DNA from: an uncultured Eubacteriales bacterium
GTDB taxonomy: Bacteria > Bacillota > Clostridia > Oscillospirales > CAG-272
Direction: 5' to 3'
NCBI GenBank assembly: GCA_900542425.1
Contig: UQNQ01000004.1
Span: 1 to 64,000 of the forward strand
Length of the DNA stretch: 64,000 nucleotides
The notes beneath the pieces were generated by a model. It did no database searches, had not been told where the DNA came from, and was given only the letters and a program-made list of their open reading frames with translations. Shown here piece after piece: positions 41,023-49,383 of this stretch. The position numbers and the translations under genes were made by a program. Each line of letters opens with the position of its first letter. Position 1 is the stretch's first letter.

Positions 41023-42768
41023 TCACCGTATTTCTTGTTTGTCAAAAAAGGCTTTTGCTGTTTCGACAATCTGTTTTTTCTCCTCATCGGAGAGTGTGCC
41101 GGACTCATCTAATCTGTAGCATAATTCCGGCATGGCTTGCGTGAAATAGGCAAGCAGCTTATTTGCCGCGGACGGAATATTGTCCGGTGAGACTGCGGTA
41201 AAAAGATGCTCAAGAGCGGCTGTTAAAAGAATGATTTGTTCATGCTGACTGTAAGGGTGATATTGTTCCTGCCTGAGAAGCCGCATGAGTGACTGACCAT
41301 ATATAAGCTGTTTTTTTGTTGATTCGTCGAGATCGCTTGAGAATTGTGTAAAAATCTTCATTTCCCTGTATTGAGCAAGATCAAGACGAATCGTCCCAGT
41401 CGCTTTTTTCATTGCTTTTGTTTGGGCATCACCGCCGACACGGGAAACAGAAATTCCGATGTTGACTGCCGGACGCTGACCGGAGAAAAAGAGCTCACTT
41501 TCTAAGAAAATCTGACCGTCTGTGATGGAAATGATGTTCGTGGGGATATAAGCGGAAACGTCGCCCGCTTGTGTTTCTACAATAGGAAGCGCAGTCATAC
41601 TGCCGCCGCCTTTTTGCACGGAAAGCTGAGCGGAACGCTCCAAAAGTCTGGAGTGAAGATAAAAGACATCTCCGGGATAGGCTTCACGTCCCGGAGCCCT
41701 TCCAAGCAGAAGACTCAAGGAACGATATGCTACGGCATGTTTGGAGAGATCATCATATACGATAAGCACATCCTGTCCTTTTTCCATAAAATATTCGCCG
41801 AGAGCACAGCCTGCATAAGGAGCGATGTATTGAAGCGGAGCGGGATCTGAGGCGGTGGAACTGACAATGATGGTGTAGTCCATAGCACCATGACGCTCTA
41901 AGCTTGCCGAAAGCTGCGCAATGGAGCTGGCCTTTTGCCCGATGGCAACATAAATACAGATGACATGCTTGCCTTTTTGATTCAAAATGGTATCGACTGC
42001 GATAGCAGTTTTTCCGGTCTGACGGTCACCGATAATCAGCTCTCTTTGTCCTCGTCCGATTGGAAACATCGAGTCAATGGCAAGAATCCCTGTTTCAAGC
42101 GGTCTTTTTACCGGACTTCTGTCAATAATGGCAGGCGCGGGATTTTCGATTTTGCGATAAGTTTTTGTTTCAATTTTTCCTTTGCCGTCAATGGGATTCC
42201 CAAGTGCGCCGACCACTCTGCCTATCATAGCATCCCCCACCGGAATCCCTGCGACCTTTCCGGTCCGTTTTACGGGACTTCCTTCTGTGACATTTTCGTC
42301 ATCATCAAATAAGATGCAGGATATCTCAGACTCGCTGAGATTCTGTACCATGCCGCGAACTCCGGATGAAAAGAGAAGAATCTCTCCATAGAAAGCATTC
42401 TTTAACCCTTTTACAGTTGCAATACCGTCTCCGACAGCGCATACAACGCCAATTTCTTCTGCCAAAGCTTCCGGTGTCCAGCTTCGGATAGTTTCGCGCA
42501 GAAGAGGAATGATTTCTCCTTCTTTTGATGCGGCAGCTTCAAGAGCATGCTTGAATTGCTCGAAACGTCCCCTTACGCTGAAATCGTATATATCGGAGCC
42601 TACTTCGAGACGAAAGCCTTGTATGGTTTTATCTTCACAAAATACCAGTCGGATATTCTGACCATACCGTTGTGCAAGAAATGCTTCAAATTTTGCTTTT
42701 TGCTCGGCACTCGGGGCTGCTGCAGCATACAATACGGCTTCTTTATCAATGGTGGTTGTTGTTGTCAT
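41023..42768 (-). CDS. atpA: ATP synthase alpha subunit with fused delta-like N-terminal domain
   Basis: A 581-residue protein, about 75 longer than a typical alpha. Residues 84 on are a full alpha subunit: N-terminal helix (LLRETIRSW), GVVCAVGDGIATVKGL, and P-loop GDRQTGKT at 247-254 (about 169-176 in E. coli). Residues 18-77 match the C-terminal domain of the delta subunit (OSCP/AtpH): AEQKAKFEAFLAQRYGQ, then LEVGSDIYDFSVRGRFEQF, which is the delta 'GDxxxDxSVRGRLE' block. The N-terminal half of delta is missing, and no separate atpH lies between atpF and atpA. The ATG at 42768 follows GAGAGGAGT and overlaps atpF by 23 bases, so this is one continuous gene and not a frameshift artefact. Confidence 0.88.
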   Translation of the reverse strand: MTTTTTIDKEAVLYAAAAPSAEQKAKFEAFLAQRYGQNIRLVFCEDKTIQGFRLEVGSDIYDFSVRGRFEQFKHALEAAASKEGEIIPLLRETIRSWTPEALAEEIGVVCAVGDGIATVKGLKNAFYGEILLFSSGVRGMVQNLSESEISCILFDDDENVTEGSPVKRTGKVAGIPVGDAMIGRVVGALGNPIDGKGKIETKTYRKIENPAPAIIDRSPVKRPLETGILAIDSMFPIGRGQRELIIGDRQTGKTAIAVDTILNQKGKHVICIYVAIGQKASSIAQLSASLERHGAMDYTIIVSSTASDPAPLQYIAPYAGCALGEYFMEKGQDVLIVYDDLSKHAVAYRSLSLLLGRAPGREAYPGDVFYLHSRLLERSAQLSVQKGGGSMTALPIVETQAGDVSAYIPTNIISITDGQIFLESELFFSGQRPAVNIGISVSRVGGDAQTKAMKKATGTIRLDLAQYREMKIFTQFSSDLDESTKKQLIYGQSLMRLLRQEQYHPYSQHEQIILLTAALEHLFTAVSPDNIPSAANKLLAYFTQAMPELCYRLDESGTLSDEEKKQIVETAKAFFDKQEIR

Positions 42769-43246
42769 GAGATTTACTCCTCTCAACAGAGGCTAAAAAT
42801 TGATCGAATGTTTGCGAGGTGCTTTCCGCAATCATTTTTTCCGCTGCCTTTACTGCTGAATCTGCAATTTCCTGTTGAGCGGAAGCGACAATTTCATCAT
42901 GTTCTTTCTGTGCCTGTACTTTCGCTTGACTGAGAAGTTTTTCCGCTTCAGCGCGTGCGTCCTTGAGCTTTGACTCGGCAAGCTCAAGCGATTGTGTTTC
43001 AGCCGCCTGCTTTTGTGCCTGAATTTCTTCATCAGCTTTTTCCAGCTTCTTTTGATATTGCGCTTTTATATTTTCTGCTTCCGTCAGTTGGTTTTGAGAT
43101 TCCTTTTCGCGGTTTTCATATTCCAGCCTGCGTTTCTCCATAAAAGCTTTGACCGGCTTGTATAGAAGAAAATAGAGAATGGCAAACAGAATTGTAAAAT
43201 TCAGAAGATGCAACAAAATTTGCTGCCAGTCAATATTCAGTGGCAT
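42746..43246 (-). CDS. atpF: ATP synthase b subunit
   Basis: A 166-residue stator subunit: one N-terminal membrane helix (ILLHLLNFTILFAILYFLLY) followed by a long charged coiled coil and an Asn/His tail. The ATG at 43246 has GGAAGG nine bases upstream; the GTG at 43255 sits too close to it. No delta-like part at its C-terminus. Confidence 0.93.
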   Translation of the reverse strand: MPLNIDWQQILLHLLNFTILFAILYFLLYKPVKAFMEKRRLEYENREKESQNQLTEAENIKAQYQKKLEKADEEIQAQKQAAETQSLELAESKLKDARAEAEKLLSQAKVQAQKEHDEIVASAQQEIADSAVKAAEKMIAESTSQTFDQFLASVERSKSHDNNNHH

Positions 43247-43261
43247 GAACGACACCTTCCT

Positions 43262-43651
43262 TTATAATACAAAGATTAAGAGAATTGCTACGATCAAAGC
43301 ATAGATTACAACGGTTTCAATAAAAACAAGTCCAAGCATCATAGCGGATCGTATTTTTCCTTCCGCTTCAGGCTGGCGGGAAATGCTTTCTGCCGTTTTG
43401 CCGATGGCAATTCCCATAGAGATTGCGCCGGCGACAGCGGCGAGTCCGACAACGAGAGCCGCAGCCCATGCTTTAGAGGATGTGGTGTCATCTTGTACTT
43501 CGCTATTGTTTTCTGCGGTTTGTTCATTTTGTGTGACAGCTGTCGTTGTATCCGACAGATTTTCTTCCGCTGCATATGCGGAAAAAGCGATTGCTGAAAA
43601 CAAAAGTACAGCTACAAGTACCGATAGAAGTCTTTTTGTTAAGGGTTTCAT
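43262..43651 (-). CDS. atpE: ATP synthase c subunit with N-terminal signal-like extension
   Basis: A 129-residue c subunit, much longer than the usual 70-90. Residues 1-28 look like a cleavable signal peptide (KPLTKRLLSV... FSAYA-AEE), and 29-60 form an acidic Asn/Thr/Glu-rich linker. The two-helix c hairpin is residues 61-129: AESISRQPEAEGKI is the polar loop, and Glu in FIETVVIYAL is the ion-binding residue. At the position of the helix-1 Gln of Na+-binding c subunits I align Met, while ET...Y on helix 2 is Na+-like, so ion choice is unclear. Overlaps atpB by ATGA. Confidence 0.88.
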   Translation of the reverse strand: MKPLTKRLLSVLVAVLLFSAIAFSAYAAEENLSDTTTAVTQNEQTAENNSEVQDDTTSSKAWAAALVVGLAAVAGAISMGIAIGKTAESISRQPEAEGKIRSAMMLGLVFIETVVIYALIVAILLIFVL

Positions 43652-44526
43652 TGTTTGATACCTCCATTTTTATCCGCAGTCATGTCGTATCCGGCGTTGA
43701 CAGCGGGCAGTTTCGTTTTTTTTGTGTTGGGTTTCGGTTCCGTGACCTCACCATAGAAGAGCGCGGTCAGCATGGTAAGTACATATGCCTGAATAAAAGC
43801 ATGAAGCAACGTGAAAAGTACGCCGACGATGACGGGAAGAACAAAGCTTAACCCCATATAATAGTATACAAGTTCGGTTACCAGCGCTCCGCTGAGTAGT
43901 GCGCCGAACAATCGGAAGCTCATGGAAATCGGCAGCGAAAACTCCTTAAGCCCTCTCCCGATTCCGCGTATCCCATTTGCAGTGAGACCTCCGACAAGAA
44001 TCACGCCGTAAGAGAGAAATCCGAGTGCAATTGCGCCGTTGATATCCGACAAGGGCGCAGGGAGCACGACGGAAGAGCCATGCGTCGAAATTGCCTGAAA
44101 TCCAAACAGCTCAAATATAGTGCCAATAAAAATATAGGAACCGGCCGTGAATACATAGGCACCGAGAAAGCGGTTGCGGTGCGGACTGTTGGTCTTTGCC
44201 AGTCTATCGAAAAGGCCGACAGCTTCTTCGAGAATCATCTGAAATTTTCCCGGCACATTCCGAAAGCGGGGGATGACAAAAATTCGGACAACCAAAGCAA
44301 ATACAAACAAAATGACTGTAACGACAAATGCCGAAATCAGTCCCGGATTGACATCCATAATGCCAAACAGGCTGATTTTATGCGTATCGTGCAGTACCTC
44401 GTTCTGCATGACTTCTTGGATCGACTCTGTTTCAGAAGAATTTCCGGTTAAGAAGATTCCGACAAGAAGAATGACGATGATCAGAAAGAAGACGGTAAAA
44501 CTGATATATTTTTGTTTTTTGCTCAT
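43648..44526 (-). CDS. atpB: ATP synthase a subunit
   Basis: A 292-residue membrane subunit with five to six helices. The essential Arg lies in SFRLFGALLSGAL near residue 215, and LTANGIRGIGRGLKEFSLP and ALFYGEVTEPK are conserved. The ATG at 44526 follows AAAGGAG. First gene of the atp operon; no atpI is present. Confidence 0.93.
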   Translation of the reverse strand: MSKKQKYISFTVFFLIIVILLVGIFLTGNSSETESIQEVMQNEVLHDTHKISLFGIMDVNPGLISAFVVTVILFVFALVVRIFVIPRFRNVPGKFQMILEEAVGLFDRLAKTNSPHRNRFLGAYVFTAGSYIFIGTIFELFGFQAISTHGSSVVLPAPLSDINGAIALGFLSYGVILVGGLTANGIRGIGRGLKEFSLPISMSFRLFGALLSGALVTELVYYYMGLSFVLPVIVGVLFTLLHAFIQAYVLTMLTALFYGEVTEPKPNTKKTKLPAVNAGYDMTADKNGGIKQ

Positions 44527-44568
44527 AGAACAAAACTCCTTTGCCATACGAAATCATAATTTGAAAGA

Positions 44569-45144
44569 TCAAAAAACGGAATACAGTAAAATACCGAGAC
44601 CGGCTGAGATCAGAATCATGAAAATCGGAGACGGCTTTTTCTTTTTGAGCTTATGAAATAAAATACCGATAAGGATCAGAATGATAAAAATAATCATACC
44701 GTTGTAGTCGACAGACAAACTATCCGCTATGGTTGTATAGCTAAATAGGGTGCTCATCAGCATAGTAAGAGCGGTCGCAAGAATCAAGCCTGTGATACAG
44801 GGACGGACGGCACTGAGTGCTGCGTTGACACCTGCATACTTCAAAAGATTTTGAATCAAAGCGGCGATAATCAGTATGATAATAAAAGAGGGAAGAACAA
44901 CGCCCAGTGTTGCAAGGAACGCGCCTAATATTCCAGCTTCCGAGGAACCGACGAATGTTGCAATGTTGACTGCAATCGGTCCCGGTGTGGATTCGGAAAC
45001 AGCAATGAGATTTAAGAATTCATCCTCCGTGAACCATCCGTTTGAAAGCGCTTCTTCACGAATGAGAGAAATCATACCGTATCCGCCGCCGAAAGATACG
45101 GCGCCGATCTTAAAAAAAGTGAGGAACAGTTTGAGATATATCAT
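44569..45144 (-). CDS. Chromate-transporter (CHR) family protein, half-size, second copy
   Basis: A 191-residue membrane protein of the short-chain CHR family: KIGAVSFGGGYGMISLI and AVSESTPGPIAVNIATFVG. It pairs with the upstream copy; the two halves probably form a heterodimer. Actual substrate (chromate or other anion) unknown. Overlaps the first copy by ATGA. It is 42 nt upstream of atpB. Confidence 0.87.
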   Translation of the reverse strand: MIYLKLFLTFFKIGAVSFGGGYGMISLIREEALSNGWFTEDEFLNLIAVSESTPGPIAVNIATFVGSSEAGILGAFLATLGVVLPSFIIILIIAALIQNLLKYAGVNAALSAVRPCITGLILATALTMLMSTLFSYTTIADSLSVDYNGMIIFIILILIGILFHKLKKKKPSPIFMILISAGLGILLYSVF

Positions 45145-45728
45145 TTCGGGTTTTGCCTCCGTTTCTCACGAAGAAAGGCAATCAGATATACAGTTAATCC
45201 GGCAAATGCACTGATGAAAATGTAGAAAACGGAAGAAAAATCTACAGCGAAAAGAGAAAACAGAACCATGAAAAAAAAGGTAAGGAAAAAAACGATTAAA
45301 TTAAAAGTCGTTTTTTTCAGTTCTTTCAGCATTTTTAGTCCCGCTGACAAAATCAAATAGATAACGCATACCTGTATCCCCCGGAAAGCATATTGCGCAT
45401 ATTCTAGGGATAGAAATTGGTCGAAAAATAAGGATATGATATAAATGATGACAAAAGACGGAATACAAACCGCAATGGTTGCGGAAAACGCGCCTGCAAC
45501 ACCTGCGGTTTTGTAGCCGATATAGGTGGCACTGTTGATAGCGAGAGGACCGGGTGTTGATTCGGAAATTGCCACCATGTCGAGAAATTCTTCTTTGTCA
45601 ATCCATTTCTTTTTGGAAACGAACTCATTTTCGATTAAAGCAATCATGGCATATCCGCCGCCGAAGGTGAAGAGTCCGATTTTCAGCATGGAAAGAAAAA
45701 GGGAAAACAATCGTTTTGTGTGTTTCAT
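45141..45728 (-). CDS. Chromate-transporter (CHR) family protein, half-size, first copy
   Basis: A 195-residue member of the same family: KIGLFTFGGGYAMIALIENEF and AISESTPGPLAINSATYIGYK. The two copies share the GGGY and STPGP motifs and diverge elsewhere. It is 36 nt downstream of the citrate synthase gene on the same strand. Confidence 0.87.
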   Translation of the reverse strand: MKHTKRLFSLFLSMLKIGLFTFGGGYAMIALIENEFVSKKKWIDKEEFLDMVAISESTPGPLAINSATYIGYKTAGVAGAFSATIAVCIPSFVIIYIISLFFDQFLSLEYAQYAFRGIQVCVIYLILSAGLKMLKELKKTTFNLIVFFLTFFFMVLFSLFAVDFSSVFYIFISAFAGLTVYLIAFLREKRRQNPK

Positions 45729-45764
45729 TTTGTTGCCTTTGATTGATAAGTTATGTAGGGAGAT

Positions 45765-47126
45765 TTATCGGTCTGAAAGCTTGATATACGGCATTTCATC
45801 CTTTACGCTGATATAAGAGGGGCGAATGATTTTTCCGGAATTTTGAATTTCCTCAAGTCTATGGGCGCTCCAGCCTGCGATTCGGGAGACGGCGAAAATC
45901 GGAGTAAAGAGTTCGTAGGGAAGTCCCAGCATTTTGTATACCATGCCGGAATAGAAATCCACATTGGCGCTGACGCCTTTATACATCTTTCTTTTTTCCG
46001 ATATGATTTCGGGTGCGACCTCAGCTACGGTTTCGTAAAGTGCAAATTCTTCTTCCATTCCTTTTTCCACAGAAAGCCGTTTGGCGGATTCCTTCAGGAT
46101 ATCGGCTCTCGGGTCGGAAATGGAGTAAACGGCATGTCCCATGCCATAGATTAAGCCTGCCCGGTCAAAGGCGTTCTTATCCAAAAGACGGACAAGATAA
46201 TCTGTAACTTGCGCTTTGTCGGAGGTGTTGATAGAACGTCTCATGTCGTCAAACATCTGCATGACTTTGATATTGGCTCCGCCGTGACGAGGACCTTTCA
46301 GAGAGCCAAGAGCAGCGGAAACCGCGGAATACGTATCGGTTCCTGAAGAAGTGACAACATGAGTGGTAAATGTCGAATTATTGCCGCCGCCGTGTTCGGC
46401 GTGCAGAACCAGAGCAAGATCCAAAAGCTTTGCTTCGAGCGGACTGTATTCGCCGTTTTCTCTGAGAATATAGAGCAAATTTTCTGCCGTTCCGAGTTCC
46501 GGCTTTGGGAAATGGATGAACAGACTTTTTCCGTTGTGATAATGCTGATAGGATTGATAGCTGTATACGGCAAGCAGAGGAAATTCCGCAATCAGCTGAA
46601 GGCATTGCCGCAAAACATTCGGCGTTGAAATATCATCCGGATTTTCATCATAGGCATAAAGCGCAAGAACACTGCGGGAAAGAATATTCATCATGTCCTT
46701 GCCGGGCGCTTTCAGAATCATATCCCGTACAAATGACGGCGGCAGAGAACGATAGAGGGAAAGCTGATTGGAAAAGCGGTCCAGATCATCTTTTTTCGGA
46801 AGTGCCGAAAACAAAAGAAGATAGACGGTTTCCTCAAATCCGGGGCGGTTATCTTTCATAAAACCTTTTACGATATCCCGGATGTTGATGCCTCTGTAAT
46901 AGAGCTGTCCTTCACAGGGAATCTCTTTTCCCGTTTCGTCCCGCTCTTTCGCTTTGATGCAGGAAACCTCTGTGAGTCCCGCGACAACGCCGTTGCCGTT
47001 GAGGTCGCGCAGTCCTCTTTTGACATCGTGTTCCAAATACATTTGAGGAACAATATGATTGCTGTTGTCCGACAGGGCGGCAAGCTCTTTGATGTAGGGG
47101 GTAATTTCAGAATAGTTCGTAATCAT
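45765..47126 (-). CDS. gltA: Citrate synthase
   Basis: A 453-residue enzyme of the type I/II-like family condensing acetyl-CoA and oxaloacetate. Catalytic segments: HAEHGGGNNSTFTTHV, GPRHGGANIKV and GMGHAVYSISDPRA, which hold the two His and the Asp. The N-terminal 60 residues include a YYRGINIRDIVKGF block. GGCAAAACC... GGAGG precedes the ATG. It is divergent from a LysR gene that likely regulates it. In many Clostridia citrate synthase starts the oxidative route to glutamate. Confidence 0.92.
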   Translation of the reverse strand: MITNYSEITPYIKELAALSDNSNHIVPQMYLEHDVKRGLRDLNGNGVVAGLTEVSCIKAKERDETGKEIPCEGQLYYRGINIRDIVKGFMKDNRPGFEETVYLLLFSALPKKDDLDRFSNQLSLYRSLPPSFVRDMILKAPGKDMMNILSRSVLALYAYDENPDDISTPNVLRQCLQLIAEFPLLAVYSYQSYQHYHNGKSLFIHFPKPELGTAENLLYILRENGEYSPLEAKLLDLALVLHAEHGGGNNSTFTTHVVTSSGTDTYSAVSAALGSLKGPRHGGANIKVMQMFDDMRRSINTSDKAQVTDYLVRLLDKNAFDRAGLIYGMGHAVYSISDPRADILKESAKRLSVEKGMEEEFALYETVAEVAPEIISEKRKMYKGVSANVDFYSGMVYKMLGLPYELFTPIFAVSRIAGWSAHRLEEIQNSGKIIRPSYISVKDEMPYIKLSDR

Positions 47127-47311
47127 GGGTTTTGCCTCCTTTTATTTATCATACGCTCGCAGAGCATGATTTCGTGTGAAGATGGAGCATACACGCTCCC
47201 GAATGATGGAGAAAAATCGCTGCCAAAGATTCAGAAATCAGATGCAGAGCCTATGTCTTGATGACGATTTGTAAAACCGATTGCCCTGTATGACCGCATC
47301 ATGATTCTTTT

Positions 47312-47350
47312 ATTATATACCTTGACAGCCTATTTGTAAAGTATTATAAT
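47312..47350. promoter_or_regulatory. Overlapping divergent promoters of gltA and LysR
   Basis: Plus strand: TTGACA (47322-47327), 17-nt spacer, TATAAT (47345-47350). Minus strand: TTTACA (47335-47340), 17-nt spacer, TATAAT (47312-47317). The -35 and spacer regions interlock, so polymerase cannot occupy both at once. Confidence 0.75.
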
Positions 47351-47399
47351 CTTATAGAGTTAATAATATTTTTGTTATAATAAATTTCCGGAGGTTGCT

Positions 47400-48299
47400 A
47401 TGACGATACGCCATTTAAAAATATTTATTGCCGTTTGTGAAAACGGAAGTATCACAAAAGCTGCGGAAATACTTCATATCGCACAGCCGGCGGTGAGTTT
47501 TACGATTTCGGAAATTGAAAAATATTATAAGGTAATTTTATTTGATCGTATCAATCAAAGGCTTGTGATTACCGATGCCGGTAAAAATTTGCTGCTCAAA
47601 GCAAGGGAAGTGCTGGCAAGCTTTGACGATTTCGAGAATGTCGCAAGACAGGGCAGCAAGCAGCCTACCATCCGAATCGGTTCTTCTCTGACTGTCGGAA
47701 AGACGATGATTCCGGAATACATAAAAAAAATCAAGTTTTTCTATCCGGATGTCAAACTATCTGTTATCATTAACAATACAGGAATCATTGAGAGAGAGTT
47801 GGAACAGGGAAACCTTGATTTCGGAATGGTGGAGGGGCAGGTTATGTCTTCTCGTATTCGGGCGGTTGCTTTCGGGGCTGACAGGCTTGCTGCTGTGTGT
47901 GCGGTGAATTATGAAATTCCAGATAAGACGGAGCTTTCCGATCTGCAGGCCCATAATCTTCTGTTCCGAGAGAAAGGAAGCGCTTCACGGGAACTGCTTG
48001 ACAATGTTTTTTCCCTTCATCATCTTTCGGTATCGCCTATGATGGAATCTGTCAGCAATGAAGCGATTCTTGCTGCCGCTGCCGCTGGACTCGGCATTGC
48101 GATTTTGCCCGAAGGCTTGATTTCTTCCTATCTTGCTTCGGGACAATTAAGAAGGATTGAAATCGCAGGAATCAATTTTGACAGAGAATATTATATGATT
48201 TCTCATAAAAACAAAAAATTCAGTCCCCTTCAGAGGCAAATATACGACCTGTTCCGGACGGTGATTGCCAAGGACGACAATCGAAATGCATTTGCATAG
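47400..48299 (+). CDS. LysR-family transcriptional regulator
   Basis: A 299-residue LysR protein: N-terminal MTIRHLKIFIAVCENGSITKAAEILHIAQPAVSFTI, effector domain from about 90. It resembles the CysL/CbbR-like branch only in general pattern. Divergent from citrate synthase, with interlocking promoters. CGGAGG precedes the ATG. Confidence 0.9.
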   Translation: MTIRHLKIFIAVCENGSITKAAEILHIAQPAVSFTISEIEKYYKVILFDRINQRLVITDAGKNLLLKAREVLASFDDFENVARQGSKQPTIRIGSSLTVGKTMIPEYIKKIKFFYPDVKLSVIINNTGIIERELEQGNLDFGMVEGQVMSSRIRAVAFGADRLAAVCAVNYEIPDKTELSDLQAHNLLFREKGSASRELLDNVFSLHHLSVSPMMESVSNEAILAAAAAGLGIAILPEGLISSYLASGQLRRIEIAGINFDREYYMISHKNKKFSPLQRQIYDLFRTVIAKDDNRNAFA

Positions 48300-48318
48300 A
48301 AAAACCTTAGATATCCAC
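48300..48318. other. Start of the 316-nt non-coding region before the hydrogenase operon
   Basis: From the LysR stop to 48615 no ORF is credible; the region holds two promoters and several inverted repeats, described separately. Confidence 0.5.
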
Positions 48319-48347
48319 TTGAAATTTTGTTCCGTAAATGGTATACT
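48319..48347 (+). promoter_or_regulatory. Distal promoter of the hydrogenase region
   Basis: TTGAAA (48319-48324), 17-nt spacer, TATACT (48342-48347); would start near 48354. Confidence 0.55.
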
Positions 48348-48398
48348 GTCATCGGTTTGAAGCAAAAGTAAAGGCATATATCATTTCAGAATGAGCCG

Positions 48399-48491
48399 CT
48401 TCCCGTATATTCTGAGTCTGATACGGTGTTTTATAGCTTGCTCTGTCTATTTGACAGAGGGATTTTCCTTGATGGGAAGATTGAAATACGG
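48399..48491 (+). other. Structured leader segment with competing pairings
   Basis: CTTCCC (48399-48404) can pair with GGGAAG (48474-48479); CCGTAT (48403-48408) can pair with ATACGG at 48421-48426 or at 48486-48491; CTCTGTC / GACAGAG (48441-48447 with 48453-48459) forms a strong inner hairpin. A switch-like arrangement, not matched to a known riboswitch. Confidence 0.35.
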
Positions 48492-48494
48492 CGG

Positions 48495-48566
48495 CATATC
48501 GATAAAAATATATCGATATGCTATATTTACATTTTACTATTTTTAATTTTTATGATAAAATCATAA
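48495..48566 (+). promoter_or_regulatory. Proximal promoter and palindromic operators of the hydrogenase operon
   Basis: A perfect inverted repeat CATATCGATA (48495-48504) / TATCGATATG (48511-48520) lies about 13 nt before a promoter-like TTTACT (48533-48538) - 17 nt - TAAAAT (48556-48561). A second repeat TTATGAT (48550-48556) / ATCATAA (48560-48566) covers the -10. The first is at an activator position and the second at a repressor position. Confidence 0.45.
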
Positions 48567-48615
48567 TGAAACAGCATCGAAAAGAGGATGGTTGATGTTA
48601 TGAGGAGGACTTTCT

Positions 48616-49383
48616 ATGAAACTTGACAAGATTCTTGCGGTCAGAAAGGGAAAAACCGTATATCGAGACGGTGATGTTGCGATAAAGGTTTATGACGAGA
48701 GTTATTCCAAAGCTGATATTTTGAATGAAGCGCTGAATCAGGCAAGAATTGAGGAAACGGGACTTGCGATTCCGAAAATTCTTGAGGTAGGAACCGTAGA
48801 CGGAAAATGGGCGCTTGCACTGGAATACATAGAAGGAAAAACGCTTGCTTCTCTTATGGAGGAGCACCCGGAGCGGCTGGATGAATATTGGGATCTTTTC
48901 GTATCCCTGCAGGAACAGGTACACAGCAAGAAGGTTCCGCTTTTGACGACGCTCAAGGATAAAATGATACGCAAGATTTCTTATTCGGAACTTGTGGCAA
49001 CGGTGCGCTATGATCTACAAATGAAACTTCGGGAAATGCCGGGACCAAGCCATCTTTGCCATTGTGATTTTAGTCCCTCAAATATTTTGATAAGAGAGGA
49101 CGGCGTGCCGTTTATCATCGATTGGTCACATGCGACACAAGGCTATCCGTGTGTGGATGCGGCAATTACCTATATTTTATTTTTGTTGTCCGGAAACACG
49201 CAGTCTGCGGAAAAATATTTGACTTTGTTCTGCGAAAAATCAGGATTTGATAGGGATTCTGTTTTAAAATGGGTTCCGGTCGCGGCAGCCTCAAAATCAA
49301 TTAAAACAGAGGGAGAACGCAAAAAAAATCTGCTTTCTCTGGCAAATACTGTGGAATATAAAAACGGAGGAATGATTTCATGA
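48616..49383 (+). CDS. Aminoglycoside-phosphotransferase-fold kinase-like protein
   Basis: A 255-residue protein of the APH/choline-kinase fold. The catalytic loop is HCDFSPSNIL near residue 150 and the metal motif IDWSHA near 170. The nucleotide-binding N-lobe shows ALALEYIEGKTLASLM. It is the first gene of a hydrogenase operon, coupled to the next gene by ATGA. An antibiotic-resistance role is unlikely in this context; a regulatory or metabolite kinase fits better, but the substrate is unknown. Confidence 0.78.
   Translation: MKLDKILAVRKGKTVYRDGDVAIKVYDESYSKADILNEALNQARIEETGLAIPKILEVGTVDGKWALALEYIEGKTLASLMEEHPERLDEYWDLFVSLQEQVHSKKVPLLTTLKDKMIRKISYSELVATVRYDLQMKLREMPGPSHLCHCDFSPSNILIREDGVPFIIDWSHATQGYPCVDAAITYILFLLSGNTQSAEKYLTLFCEKSGFDRDSVLKWVPVAAASKSIKTEGERKKNLLSLANTVEYKNGGMIS

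Noticed and set aside
43262..43651. Sodium-type ATP synthase
   Set aside because: Helix-1 Gln of Na+ c subunits aligns to Met; helix-2 residues are only partly Na+-like, so no call was made.
48341..48400. 18-codon ORF in the hydrogenase leader (starts MVYCHRF)
   Set aside because: No ribosome site and its ATG overlaps the distal promoter -10.
48616..49383. Aminoglycoside resistance gene
   Set aside because: Fold matches, but it is coupled to hydrogenase-linked genes and has no mobile-element context.
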